Shown: in pieces, positions 23,601-32,592 of the stretch
Position numbering within the stretch: the stretch's first letter is position 1
Layout: each line of letters opens with the position of its first letter
Assembly (NCBI GenBank): GCA_963930775.1
Contig: OZ005698.1
Span: 9,282,406 to 9,346,405, forward strand
Length of the DNA: 64,000 nt
Direction of reading: 5' to 3'
Origin: Cliona cf. orientalis
Lineage: Eukaryota > Porifera > Demospongiae > Clionaida > Clionaidae
Program-made: the position numbers and the translations under genes
The notes under the pieces: generated by a model
Seen by the model: only the letters and a program-made list of their open reading frames with translations
Told to the model about the DNA's origin: nothing
The model's database searches: none

Positions 23601-25940
23601 TGCAATGTATATGATGCGATAGAAAAATTATATTATGCAAGCAGAGAAGTTAGTGATATCGTATTTTTGCTTACTTTGAGAGCGTCCAGTAGAGTCTTGG
23701 GAGGAGAGTCAGCCAGGAGGGGGCACCAAGTCCTCAGAACATTGATCACAAACACTGCTGTACCACTGTGCACTGCACACAAGCACAGAAAAATTATTAC
23801 AAAATATTCAAAGTAGCTATAATTATGACAAAGTGTGAAAAAAATGTTACCCTCTTGTTTGATATGAGTGACCAGTCCCTCAGCCACAGAGCTGGCCAGC
23901 TGCTGTCGACTGGAGGAGGAGAGAGGACAGAGAGAGAGAGACTCAATGGCTGAAAGAACACTACAGCGATGGTCAGCGACTGTCACCTTCCCACTGGGGC
24001 TGCCTGGGGAGAGAGAGAGAGAGAGAAATTGAGTAGACGTCTCTCACTGTACAAATCTCTTACTTTTGAGAGCGGTGAAGAGCAGTTTTGACAGCTGCTG
24101 GACAGGTCGAAGGTCACTGCTCTGTTTGGCGAGCGCCTTGAAGAGTTGTTGGGCGTGGTCCCGGGTGGAGGGAGAGAAGGAGCTGAGGTGAGAGACGGCG
24201 TTCTTCGCAATGTCCTCTGCGTACTGGCTCACATCGATGGGCACGGCGGACACCATGAACCCAACAGCTGCAAATCAAAGGTAACCATAATAATAATATT
24301 ATAGTACACTCAATTTGCAGCTTCCAAGGCAAATAGATTATATAACTAACAATAAAATTACAGGTTATTAGGCACTGTACCATAATATTATAAAAATTAT
24401 TTTTTTAGATCTTGAGATTCAGGTCACATATAAACCATAATTTCAATTCTTTGCAGACAGTGAAAAATTTTCCTACTATGATACATTAATTTTTATGCAT
24501 TCAGCTAATAATTATTATGAACATGCTACTGATACATTAATTTTTACCTTCCAAGAGTTCATCTGGGTTCCTGAGCAGACACTTGAGAGTTGGTTGGAGC
24601 AAGATGGAAGAGAATTGGTCATGAGTCACCTTCTTGAAGATCCCAGAACAGCTGACAATCGTCGACTGCAGAGGCTTAGCTCGACTCGACAAAACAACCT
24701 TCCCGAAATAGTTCAAAATGGTGTCCTGCTCCGATTTCTCAAGCTCACATTCGCTGTCTTTTGCCGAGAGAAAGTTGGCCAAGCAGCCAAGGAGAGGGAG
24801 GGAGGAGAGACGAACCTCCGACGATGCTAGGATTACGCTTAGGCTCTCTTTTGCAAGCTGGCTTTTCTTTGAACGCCATGACTTCTGCAAGACAGACACA
24901 GCTAGCTTCCAGATCTTCTTGGTGTGTGGAGAGTCTGATATTGCAGCAAGTAGCGTAGCCTGCAAACAAGGAGAAATGAAATATTATTAAGATTGTGTGT
25001 TGATGATGGTGTTATGAAATTTCCAGTCCAAATTATCCATGTTATGACACACACATGTATGCATATTGAATTTTTTGGCATGTTACTAAACATAGTACAG
25101 TGACTGTGCAGATTTCAGAATGACGTATTTAAAAATTTTGTAATATACCTGGCTCCGTAGAATGGTTGCATCGACCTTGGTCATGTGACCTGTCACTATG
25201 GTAGTCCACTGCAGCGCAGTGAGGGCGGACTTGGCTTGAGAACAGCTGTGGTGTGTACAACAAATCAACAATTGCAAAAAAAATGAACACTACTATTAAA
25301 ATTTAATTTTTTATATAATATAATATTATTTTCAAGGTGATATTGTAGTCTAAATTTTTCACCTGATGGAAGGATTCTCAAAATATCTGCTGCAGTCTTT
25401 CAAGGCATCACTCAAGGCACTCACACAAATACTTCCTGCATGGGGGGAAAATGTATCTAAAATGTAACCTACATGTATGTAATGCTCATTGCTATAGTAA
25501 TAGTTGATACGTAAAAAAAAAATAATAAATTTGACATGTGAAATTGTTAATGTACCATGACAGGAGCATAATTTTTGCAGAGCACTCGATACAGCCAGCC
25601 TAGACCCCCGATCACTGTAGAGGGGGGAGGGGGGCAATTATTAAAACCAATTACTTAATCAATTATTTGTTAATTAATGTGGGGGTAATTAATTTACCTG
25701 TATCGGAACAGTGTAGCCACCAATGAAGTAATGACCAGCTTCAACGCGGGCGCTGGGAGTTCTATAGAAAAAGATCAAGCACCAATCACATAATTGTATT
25801 AATGATGAGCCAATCAAGGGTCGATTTTAATTACCGCTGATTGAGGTGGATAGAGCGAGGACTAGATCTTCGATCAGCTGTTTGCGCTTGTTAGTTTTCG
25901 ACGTCGTGTACCCCTTTAAGAAGGACTTTACGGCGTCCAT
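12613..25940 (-). CDS. GCN1: GCN1, activator of the eIF2-alpha kinase GCN2; complete, 35 exons, 2603 aa
   Basis: Giant HEAT-repeat protein that binds ribosomes and GCN20-type ABCF proteins and recruits GCN2 via its C-terminal part during amino-acid starvation and ribosome stalling. Exons in gene order: 25940-25835, 25761-25698, 25614-25556, 25435-25363, 25245-25149, 24959-24548, 24267-24064, 24003-23851, 23772-23675, 23501-23180, 23054-22979, 22893-22746, 22689-22569, 22502-22196, 22128-21933, 21805-21565, 21311-21016, 20927-20832, 20751-20525, 20402-20108, 19737-19459, 19270-18263, 18056-17721, 17568-17426, 17303-17124, 16920-16490, 16205-16011, 15790-15441, 15364-15257, 14957-14721, 14485-14315, 14149-14001, 13763-13433, 13249-13055, 12720-12613. 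They total 7812 nt with every phase matching. The 1008 nt exon encodes the eEF3-like HEAT block (YGLAGLVKGLG, LLLCFGDGNQFVREA, SWRTKAGSAELLGAMAYCAP), nearly identical in style to the human protein. Exon 26 has RTLGDLVRKLGERVLPEVIP. Human GCN1 is 2671 aa. Only the N-terminal ~500 residues are weakly conserved. The last exon (35 codons) is called from a good acceptor and weak similarity. Confidence 0.95.
14150..14188 (+). repeat. (GA)n run forming the polypyrimidine tract of GCN1 exon 32
   Basis: On the coding (minus) strand this is an uninterrupted (CT)n ending at the acceptor of exon 32 (exon begins at 14149). Similar runs abut acceptors at about 13251-13275, 17569-17660, 22511-22534 and 24010-24027 in the same gene. 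Confidence 0.85.
15047..15243. mobile_element. MITE with CCGTATAGCCGG-type ends in GCN1 intron 29
   Basis: Ends CTGTATAGCCGG and CCGGCTATACG with inner repeats of TTGGCGG/CCGCCAAA and AATTAAATTTGG make a foldback of about 197 bp. A second, inverted copy is at 30931-31154. Its right end lies 13 bases from the splice donor of GCN1 exon 29 (exon ends 15257). Confidence 0.8.
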
Positions 25941-26093
25941 CTTCGACGGCGGTAGCTACTTCACGATCGCTCTGGGTAGCTGGATTTCTTCACGTAGCAC
26001 ACGTGTTGTGCAAGGTACTTAGGTGTGCATTATTTAGGACTGGAAGGTGGGCGTGGTTGCTTGTCGACCACTTACCTATTTCTACTATCTACC
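25941..26093. promoter_or_regulatory. Bidirectional promoter region GCN1 / rhodanese gene
   Basis: Only 153 bp separate the GCN1 start codon (minus) and the rhodanese start codon (plus), so both 5' UTRs and promoters must share this gap. It contains an E-box-like CACGTG (in AGCACACGTGTTG). No TATA box is evident. Confidence 0.6.
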
Positions 26094-26834
26094 ATGGCTG
26101 AGGCTGATGTTGGTGGTGAGTCGAATAGCAAGTCTTTCTCGATGCGAATGACGATCTATGGCATCAGTAAGAAGTACCCGTCTGTGAGAAACGTTAGCTG
26201 CGACCAGCTGGAGAAATGGAGACAAGATACTCGAGACAAACTTATCATTCTGGTGAGATCAAGACAGCCACTCAAGTTATTAAAATAGTAGTCTGGACTC
26301 ATAGCTTTCTTGGTGAATTTTTCTACCTCAGGACACAAGGCCAGCGGAGGAGTATCACGTGAGCCACCTACCTGGAGCAGTGCAGGTGGATCCGCAGGAG
26401 GAATGCTCGATAGACACACTTGGGATCACACCGGATTCTAAAAGTGAATTTATGCAAATTAATATAATAGATTTATCATTACGTTTTTACATTAATTTCA
26501 TTCTTCAGTTGTATGCTATTGCTCAGTTGGCTATCGGTCGTCTATGGTGGCACAAAAACTGTTTAGTCAGCACAAAAAGAAAGTGGCATCTGACGAAATT
26601 TCAGTGGATCAAAGTTCAGACTCTGGTACTGCAGCTGTAGGAGCTGGTGAAGGAATGGACAAGACTGCTGATGTCGGCAAACTAGACATTTACAATCTGG
26701 AGGGTGGGATATTTCAGTGGGCATGTGAACAGAGAGAGATTGTCAACGACAGGGGAGAGAGGGTGAACACTGTTCATCCATACAGCTCGTTCTGGGGAAA
26801 ACTTTTACCAGCTCAGTTGAGACATAAGATATGA
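26094..26834 (+). CDS. Single-domain rhodanese (sulfurtransferase-like) protein, 198 aa, 3 exons
   Basis: Exons 26094-26252, 26332-26443 and 26509-26834 join in phase to 198 residues. After a 35-residue leader the rhodanese fold reads VSCDQLEKW (first strand/helix), LIILDTRPAEEYHVSHLPGA (CH2A motif) and VCYCSVGYRSS. The last is an intact active-site loop, with the catalytic cysteine in C-S-V-G-Y-R. An acidic linker of about 35 residues interrupts the domain after the catalytic helix. Then come NLEGGIFQWACE and a tail with VHPYSSFWGKLL. Rhodaneses of this type transfer persulfide sulfur or serve in redox and tRNA-thiolation chemistry; the substrate here is unknown. I see no secretion signal. 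Divergent from GCN1 over 153 bp. Confidence 0.88.
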
Positions 26835-26919
26835 AGTCTCTATTTAATTTTTTTTATTCATTCATTATACTGCAGTTGTATGAAAATTTAATGATACGTT
26901 CTTCAGAACAACGTCATAC

Positions 26920-26931
26920 TGCGCATGCGCA
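26920..26931 (+). promoter_or_regulatory. Palindromic NRF1-type site TGCGCATGCGCA
   Basis: Perfect 12 bp palindrome matching the NRF1 consensus YGCGCAYGCGCR, 38 bp upstream of the first cysteine-rich gene's ATG and 85 bp after the rhodanese stop. The same 12-mer recurs at 54193-54204 and 55885-55896. Confidence 0.6.
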
Positions 26932-26969
26932 TAATATTATAATAATTTTGGACCATTAATTGCCCTTGG

Positions 26970-27548
26970 ATGATCATGATGGAAAAACTCTTTCTGGTTT
27001 ACTTCGTTTCTGCATATGTACCCTACCTGGTCCTTCTATCGTTTGGGAAGGATATTCAGCTTGAATGCGACTGGACTGCGTGCGGGATCGACTTCTGCAA
27101 CGATCTTAGTTATCCTGTAAAGGTGGAGTCGGGTTTATGCGTTCAACCTGACGGAATGTCGTGCGGTGGCATCAGCATTTTGTGCTGCAATCAGTCTGTC
27201 GACTACAGACCGTACTGGGTCGGCACACCGCCCAACTGTTTCGCCACCTGCAGTGACTGTAACCCTGGTGATTTCTGCTACAACCAAAGGAGAAAGTGCA
27301 ATGACTGTGGAAAAAGTTGTGCCAATACATCTTCTCAGATGCTATGTGGCAGTCAGTGTACTAAAAATGATCCTATCAAATCAAGACGCGATTTTATTAT
27401 TGGGGGCTACGTTGGGAGCTTTATTGGTGGAGTGATTGTCACTATCTTGGTAACACTTCTCACTGTTATGAGCTACGTGTGTCATAAGAAGAGAAAGAGC
27501 CATGCCCAGAATAAGAATTATGCCGGAGAAGTTGTAGCGAAAGGCTAA
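26970..27548 (+). CDS. Cysteine-rich type I membrane protein, 'CGI/PYWVG' family, paralogue 1
   Basis: Intronless, 192 residues (189 if translation starts at the third ATG, 26979, which aligns with the start of the neighbour). Plan: signal peptide (about 1-26), a cysteine-rich ectodomain of about 110 residues with some 20 cysteines, then a transmembrane helix (GGVIVTILVTLLTVMSYV) followed by a basic HKKRK stop-transfer and a short cytoplasmic tail. Landmarks shared with the next gene are WTACGI, an SG-C-x-QPDG-x-x-C stretch, a CC pair, PYWVG-x-PPNCFA-x-CSDC and GD-x-CY. Pairwise similarity is strong in the ectodomain and low elsewhere. I do not recognise the family. A receptor or adhesion role is only a guess. 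Being intronless in an intron-rich neighbourhood suggests retroposition or lineage-specific origin. Confidence 0.8.
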   Translation: MIMMEKLFLVYFVSAYVPYLVLLSFGKDIQLECDWTACGIDFCNDLSYPVKVESGLCVQPDGMSCGGISILCCNQSVDYRPYWVGTPPNCFATCSDCNPGDFCYNQRRKCNDCGKSCANTSSQMLCGSQCTKNDPIKSRRDFIIGGYVGSFIGGVIVTILVTLLTVMSYVCHKKRKSHAQNKNYAGEVVAKG

Positions 27549-28034
27549 CATTATGCCTAGTGATCGTGCTATAGTATAATTATTCAATTAACATTATGGA
27601 CTTAGTCTGTATTATACTGCTAATTATTAGTAGAGAAATATTGTTTATAGACTTAAAAATTTACACAAATGATAAATTAGTGCATCTGATTGGCTGCATG
27701 TAGTTCTAAAAAATTTAATCCCTACATTATAGGGACTCTGATGTGGCTATCCCCTCATAACATGTCTATAAATAGCTACTAATTGCATGCTATGGACACC
27801 GTGGAATCCATTTGCAGCTTATGCACTTGTTTAGCCTAGGGTGTGCCAATGATTGCAACATAATACTGTTGTGAATCGATTAATAACAATAATTTAGTTA
27901 ACTCTCGCACAAAAGTGACTCAGTTGAGACCATACTGTACACATGAGTTCATGCATGCTACATGCCATTGAACGTACAGTAACCTGGTACTACTAAAGAA
28001 TCTGTGATCTGTAGCATACGAAAAAAAGACATCC
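27549..28034. other. Intergenic gap between the cysteine-rich paralogues
   Basis: AT-rich, with no coding signal, no TATA box and no tandem copy of the upstream gene's 3' end. The paralogues share coding sequence but not flanks. Confidence 0.6.
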
Positions 28035-28532
28035 ATGGAGAAGCTGCTTTTAATTTGGTGTATTTCTCTCTCGGGATGTGTGGTGTCACAACTTCAAGAA
28101 ATAAGTCCTAAGTGTAAGTGGAGCACCTGTGGAATTGGTGTTAGTGAGTGTCCCGTGGAATATCCCTTCCGACTGGAGTCCAGTGCATGCCTGCGACCAG
28201 ACGGAGCTAGGTGCAGCAGTGGATCTAGTTCCTTGTGCTGTCAGGATAAGTCAAACTATGCCCCATACTGGGTTGGTGGACCACCGCCTAACTGCTTTGC
28301 TAACTGCAGTGATTGTGACTTTGGTGATATTTGCTATGGATTTACCAGAATGTGTGATGGGAATGGAAATCTATGTGAGTTTGGATCACAGATACTCTGT
28401 GGTCGGCTTGCAACTGGTGGAAGCTTGAGCCTGGACGGAGGTATCAGTTCCATCATTACTTTAGTAAGTATGACAAGTATTTTTGGTCTAAGTATTTTCT
28501 TTGTATATTTGCTGGCATGTAGCTATGCATGA
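28035..28532 (+). CDS. Cysteine-rich secreted or tail-anchored protein, 'CGI/PYWVG' family, paralogue 2
   Basis: Intronless, 165 residues, same strand as its paralogue and 486 bp downstream of it. Signal peptide MEKLLLIWCISLSGCVVSQL, then the same cysteine framework: WSTCGI, ACLRPDGARC, a CC pair, PYWVGGPPPNCFANCSDC, GDICY, SQILCG. After a Gly/Ser linker the protein ends in a hydrophobic segment (IITLVSMTSIFGLSIFFVYLLACSYA) that reaches the C-terminus with no basic tail. This could be a short transmembrane anchor or a GPI-attachment signal, unlike paralogue 1, which has a classic stop-transfer. The paralogues therefore share an ectodomain but differ in membrane attachment. Function unknown. 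Confidence 0.8.
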   Translation: MEKLLLIWCISLSGCVVSQLQEISPKCKWSTCGIGVSECPVEYPFRLESSACLRPDGARCSSGSSSLCCQDKSNYAPYWVGGPPPNCFANCSDCDFGDICYGFTRMCDGNGNLCEFGSQILCGRLATGGSLSLDGGISSIITLVSMTSIFGLSIFFVYLLACSYA

Positions 28533-28972
28533 ATTGTCAATTGTCTTTGAGGAAGCATGAATCCATGAAGTAGCTAGCCAGCTTCTTCATCTTTCTCAAT
28601 TCATACAATCATGTGGCATATTCTAGATATAAAGTAACATGTTCAGAACCATGGTAGCTGCTTTCATCTGTTTATGGATTACATTTTGGTTTTTGTTTCA
28701 GCTTCATAGCTCTTTCCGTTACCGAGATACACTTATGGATGCGGGCGGTACAGAGTTAATGATATTCATAGCTTTTAATTAATTACGTCACGGTCCGTAC
28801 ATTCCAACGTGAAACCCATACGCGTTTTGCTACCCCCTGTCCCAGCTCAATAAATAGCATTTTCCAGTAGGGACTATCGGGGCTAGACGATGTCAGGGGT
28901 GCCCCCTCTGGCATCCGCAGCTGAAAACTGCACATGGTCCTGGGCATATATGGCTTAGGGGTCGCCCAGGTT

Positions 28973-29843
28973 TAGTCTCGCAAGCCAGACCCTCACACTC
29001 CACAGCGTTTTAGTTCTTTCAGGAAAAACACGCGGAGGGAGTCTGGCCCACTGCCTATACCCGATTCATGCTTCCTCAAGATGTTGTCTGGCCAATCAGA
29101 TTCGTGGAAAATATGATTACGTCACGTTCAATGTTTATCCTGCGTATAGCTGGTGAACGGCGAGGTTTTTTGGAAGTTGACTTACCGTTTGGGCATTTTC
29201 TACTATCGAAAAAGTAGCGTCCCTTGTTCAAGTTGTTTCTTTGTGCTTCCGTGGCTACCATTTTCGAGCGAGATTTTGAATTACATCACGCAGTTGAACG
29301 TCATGTGTCGAAATGTTACGAAATCATGGATCCAAACGGGCATAGGCAGTGGGCCAGACCCTCCCCCCGCGTGTTTATCCTGAAAGAACTAAGGCCGAAC
29401 AAAAAAAATTACTTGTTTCTCAGGCATATTTCTTCTCAAATCGATGAGGGGATGAGGCTTTTTTTTTTAATTAAATTTCTTTTTTTTTTTTAAGGCAAAG
29501 TATAATACGTAGCAAACATATTGAAAAATAAGACAAAAAATGGAAATAAGCTTTATTTTGGTCAGTTTCCTATGCAAATGGCCAGTTTCTATGTATATAG
29601 GTCAATTTCCTATATATATTGGTCAGTTTCTATGTAAATTGGTCAGGTTCCTATGTAAACTGGCCTCTTACCTAATAGCCAACACTTTTAGTGCTGACGA
29701 CCTTTACCGGAAAAGCTTCAGAATGCGAAATAAAAAAGGCCCATGCGGGTAGGAAAAAACGAGGCGGGCGGGCCTGAGAAACAAGTAATTTTATTTGTGT
29801 GGCCTAAACGCTGCGGAGTGTGAGGGTCTGGCTTGCGAGACTA
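28973..29843. mobile_element. 871 bp nonautonomous TIR element with 9 bp target duplication
   Basis: Ends TAGTCTCGCAAGCCAGACCC and its complement extend for about 40 bp. Flanking 9-mers GCCCAGGTT (28964-28972 and 29844-29852) are identical. A second, nested inverted pair lies inside (about 29015-29063 and 29337-29385, around GGCCCACTGCCTATACCCG). No transposase ORF is visible; short ORFs are not conserved-looking. A 20-odd bp tandem array is embedded at 29558-29666. Confidence 0.88.
29558..29666 (+). repeat. Minisatellite, ~22 bp unit (GGTCAGTTTCCTATGTAAATT type), five units
   Basis: Five imperfect units each begin TTGGTCAG/ATGGCCAG/TAGGTCAA and end in TATG(T/C)AAA or TATATA. The array is wholly inside the 28973-29843 element. 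Confidence 0.8.
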
Positions 29844-30266
29844 GCCCAGGTTCCTCCCTTGAATACCCACCATCCTGGACAAAGCCTGGTAATCCACCAT
29901 AGGCTGACTTCGGTCCCCTATGGCTGTGACACAGAAGCCTAACTGGCTGCAGTAATGTCTGCAGTGTACCCTGACCAACGTTCCAGCCTAGAGCTCGGAA
30001 GGTCGACGGGAGGATGGGGTTATAATTTTTTTTTTTTTTATTCACTAGCATAGAACCCAAACCCAGACATAATAATAATAATTATTATTATTTTATTGAT
30101 ATTGCAGGTTGCATTAGCACTGCTGTTGGAGTTGACGGTAATAAGCTGATGGCACAAAACAATGACACATGTATACACTGATCCAGGACAATGATAATAG
30201 CATCATTAATAATTTTTATGTATAGCTAAGGTAGTCTATAAAATTAATTTTGACAACAAAAATTCA

Positions 30267-32220
30267 TTAATCATCCTTAGTGATTACAGGGGCTGAAGTC
30301 TTTGCCCTCTTCCTGGCCAGATACCTCTCCTTGGCAGAGAGCTGTGCTTGTGAGTCAGTTCTCTTGGCAGCTGCCACCTTTCTCCTCTCTTCCTTGTCCT
30401 CCTGGGTGAGCTCTGATGGCAGTTTCAGACCTTCTTCTTCAACAAAACTAGTCTGTTCTTCGCCTCCTTCCATTCTCTCCTCTCCTCTCTCTTCCTCAAT
30501 TTCAGTCTTTTCTTCTTGTACTTGCTGCTCACCATTTTTGTTTTCAACCACTTGTGGAATTATAGGGTTCTCCCCTTCATTAGACCTGTCTGAATGGTGC
30601 CTTGATCGTCTCCTCTCCTCACCAGATCTCCTTCGCTCTCTTTGTCTTCCATCCTCACCACTCTCACTCCTCCGCCGATCTCTGTCTCTATCTCTTCTTT
30701 CTCTTTCTCTCTCCCTCTCGCTGTGGCTACTACTTCTTTCTCCCGAAGTCCTCCTTTGTGATGTGGTTGGCTCTTTTTCTCTAGGCTTCTCTTCCTCAGG
30801 TCCACGGTCGAGTCGGTTCAACAGATGGCGGTGAAATCTGCTCAAGTCTTTCTGCTTGGTCACATCATTGGCAGCTGCAGATACACAAATTAGTTAAATA
30901 AGCCTATAAGTATCACATCAGTTTGATATACCGTATAGCCGGAAAATTTGACGAGGAATTAAATTTGGCGGTTTGGCAGTCTATATTACAACCACCAAAT
31001 TAAAATCCACCAAAATTTCCTACTCACATATAATATTATAATTATACGTATGGTGATCCCGTACCGCCAAATTTAAATCCACTAATATTCTTGCAATAGC
31101 GATTTTGGGCTCAACCGCCAAATTTAATTCCCGCCAATATTTCTGGCTATACGGTAAACCACAATAATATCCTAAAAGCCTAGAAGCCTAAAAATGAGAC
31201 AATAATTATTATTATTATTATCTGAGCCATCTCCACTCATCTCAGCTCAGCTGCTACTCTCCTCACCTTCCTTAGCCTCTTCTTGTTTCAATTCCTCCTC
31301 CATCTGTTTCCTCTCCTCCAGCTTCTGTCTGTAGGCTGAGGTGAGGAAGGTCTCCTTGTCTCCATACTCCTTCCCCTCCTTCTCCATATCCCTCTGGACC
31401 TTCCGCTCATAGATGATGTCCTGCTCTAACTTTCTTCGCTCGGCAGTCTTCTTTAAGTTGTAGATATACTTGGGCTGAAAAAATTGAAGAAATGAGACTA
31501 CTATCACTACGTAAGCATGCCAGCACAAAAACTGAGAGATAACATAGATATTTTCGCCGGTAAAATATTTCGCTTGTAAAGTCTAAATTTCGTCGCCTGA
31601 TTTTAGCGACCAAAATAGGTATAGGTCGACGTACATTACACAAAATATTTCGCGTGTTTAATTTTCGTCATCGATGAAAGTTTTAATGGCGAAAATTTCG
31701 TGATCTACGGTAGTGAGAATATTGATGACCTCACCCTGTTGTCTTTCTTCTGTAGTCGAGGGTCTGACTTCTTTTTCTTTTCCTGGAGATCATCGTAGAT
31801 GTTATCGTACTCAAACACGGAGGGATCTTCAGCAAGTGCCTTCACAACTGCCTCATGGTTCTGGAAATTATATTGAAACACAACGACATATTTGTGAGAA
31901 TCATGCATGTGAGAATATATTAATTGGACGTTTTGGATTGAATTCAGGCCAGGGCTGTACGTACCTCGACTTGTTTTGCTCTCTTTTTATTCTCTTTCCA
32001 AAAAGAACTCTTGAATCCTTTCTTTCCACCAGAGTCCTGCGATATTATTAAACATTCAGCATGTAATCTCCATAATTATATACCATGTGACCATACATAC
32101 CTCTTCATCACTGGAGCTGTCTCCAAACACTGAAGGCTTGGCAATAGGCCTCCCTCCCGCTGCAGCCCCAGCCTTCTTCCTCGCAGGAATGATCAAACCA
32201 TACTTCTTCTCGCCGGACAT
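30267..32220 (-). CDS. NSRP1: Nuclear speckle splicing regulatory protein 1, 377 aa, 5 exons
   Basis: Exons 32220-32101, 32036-31965, 31860-31735, 31474-31267 and 30874-30267 join in phase. The N-terminus MSGEKKYGLIIPARKK and the stretch KKADIFG-like PSVFGDSSSDEE are diagnostic of NSRP1/CCDC55. Next come NHEAVVKALAEDPSVFEYD and a long charged coiled coil (KYIYNLKKTAERRKLEQD ... RKVQRDMEKEGKEYGDKETF). The conserved DVTKQKDLSRFHRHLLN follows, then an Arg/Ser/Glu-rich low-complexity tail ending APVITKDD. NSRP1 is a nuclear speckle protein that modulates alternative splicing with SR factors. At 377 residues it is shorter than the vertebrate protein (about 560), mainly in the RS tail. Introns 3 and 4 each contain a MITE. 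Divergent from GID8. Confidence 0.93.
30931..31154. mobile_element. MITE, CCGTATAGCCGG family, in NSRP1 intron 4
   Basis: Ends CCGTATAGCCGG and CTGGCTATACGG, flanked by TA at 30929-30930 and 31155-31156. The interior repeats TTTGGCGG and CCGCCAAATTT. Same family as 15047-15243 but in opposite orientation, which helps define the element ends. Confidence 0.85.
31536..31710. mobile_element. MITE, CCGTAGATC / TTTTCGCCGG family, in NSRP1 intron 3
   Basis: The right end GTGATCTACGG is followed by TA (31711-31712). The left end is degenerate (ATAGATATTTTCGCCGG). The interior matches the copy at 41067-41253: AAAATATTTCGCTTGTAAA, GGTATAGGTCG, TTTAATTTTCG. It ends 24 bases from the donor of NSRP1 exon 3. 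Confidence 0.75.
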
Positions 32221-32247
32221 GCCTTTGCAAACTTCATAGATCGACTA

Positions 32248-32470
32248 CCGTATTTCTTCTAAAAATTCGGCATGAAAATAATAATATTGCTTTAGCTTCG
32301 CCGAATTTTTAGAGGTTAGTATTCAACATTCAGCTGTCTGCGTCCGCATTCCATTCCCGTTTATAGCATATACGCATGACGACCTTTGCCGAAAAATTAG
32401 AGACTATATTCAGTCATTCGGTAAAGGGTGCCGAATAATTAGAAGGGCCGAATTTTTAGAAGAAATACGG
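32248..32470. mobile_element. MITE, CCGTATTTCTTCTAAAAATTCGG family, in NSRP1-GID8 promoter
   Basis: Terminal repeats of 23 bp (CCGTATTTCTTCTAAAAATT and its complement) are flanked by TA at 32246-32247 and 32471-32472. The interior contains further GCCGAA(T/A)AATT(A/T)GA pieces. It begins 27 bp upstream of the NSRP1 start codon and fills most of the 372 bp gap to GID8, so it must supply 5' UTR or promoter sequence to NSRP1. Confidence 0.88.
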
Positions 32471-32592
32471 TAAGTTGTTTTTGCGCACCCTTGCAATTTG
32501 AACTTTGACCCGTAAAAGTAATTCTGATGTGCTCTATTTAGAGTAAAAGTACACAGGCTGAAAACAAAACCACCCAACCAACCCAGACAAAG

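Noticed and set aside
30280..30834. 184-codon plus-strand ORF rich in Ser and Leu
   Set aside because: Exact antisense of the Arg/Ser/Glu-rich NSRP1 last exon; its composition is explained by that low-complexity sequence.
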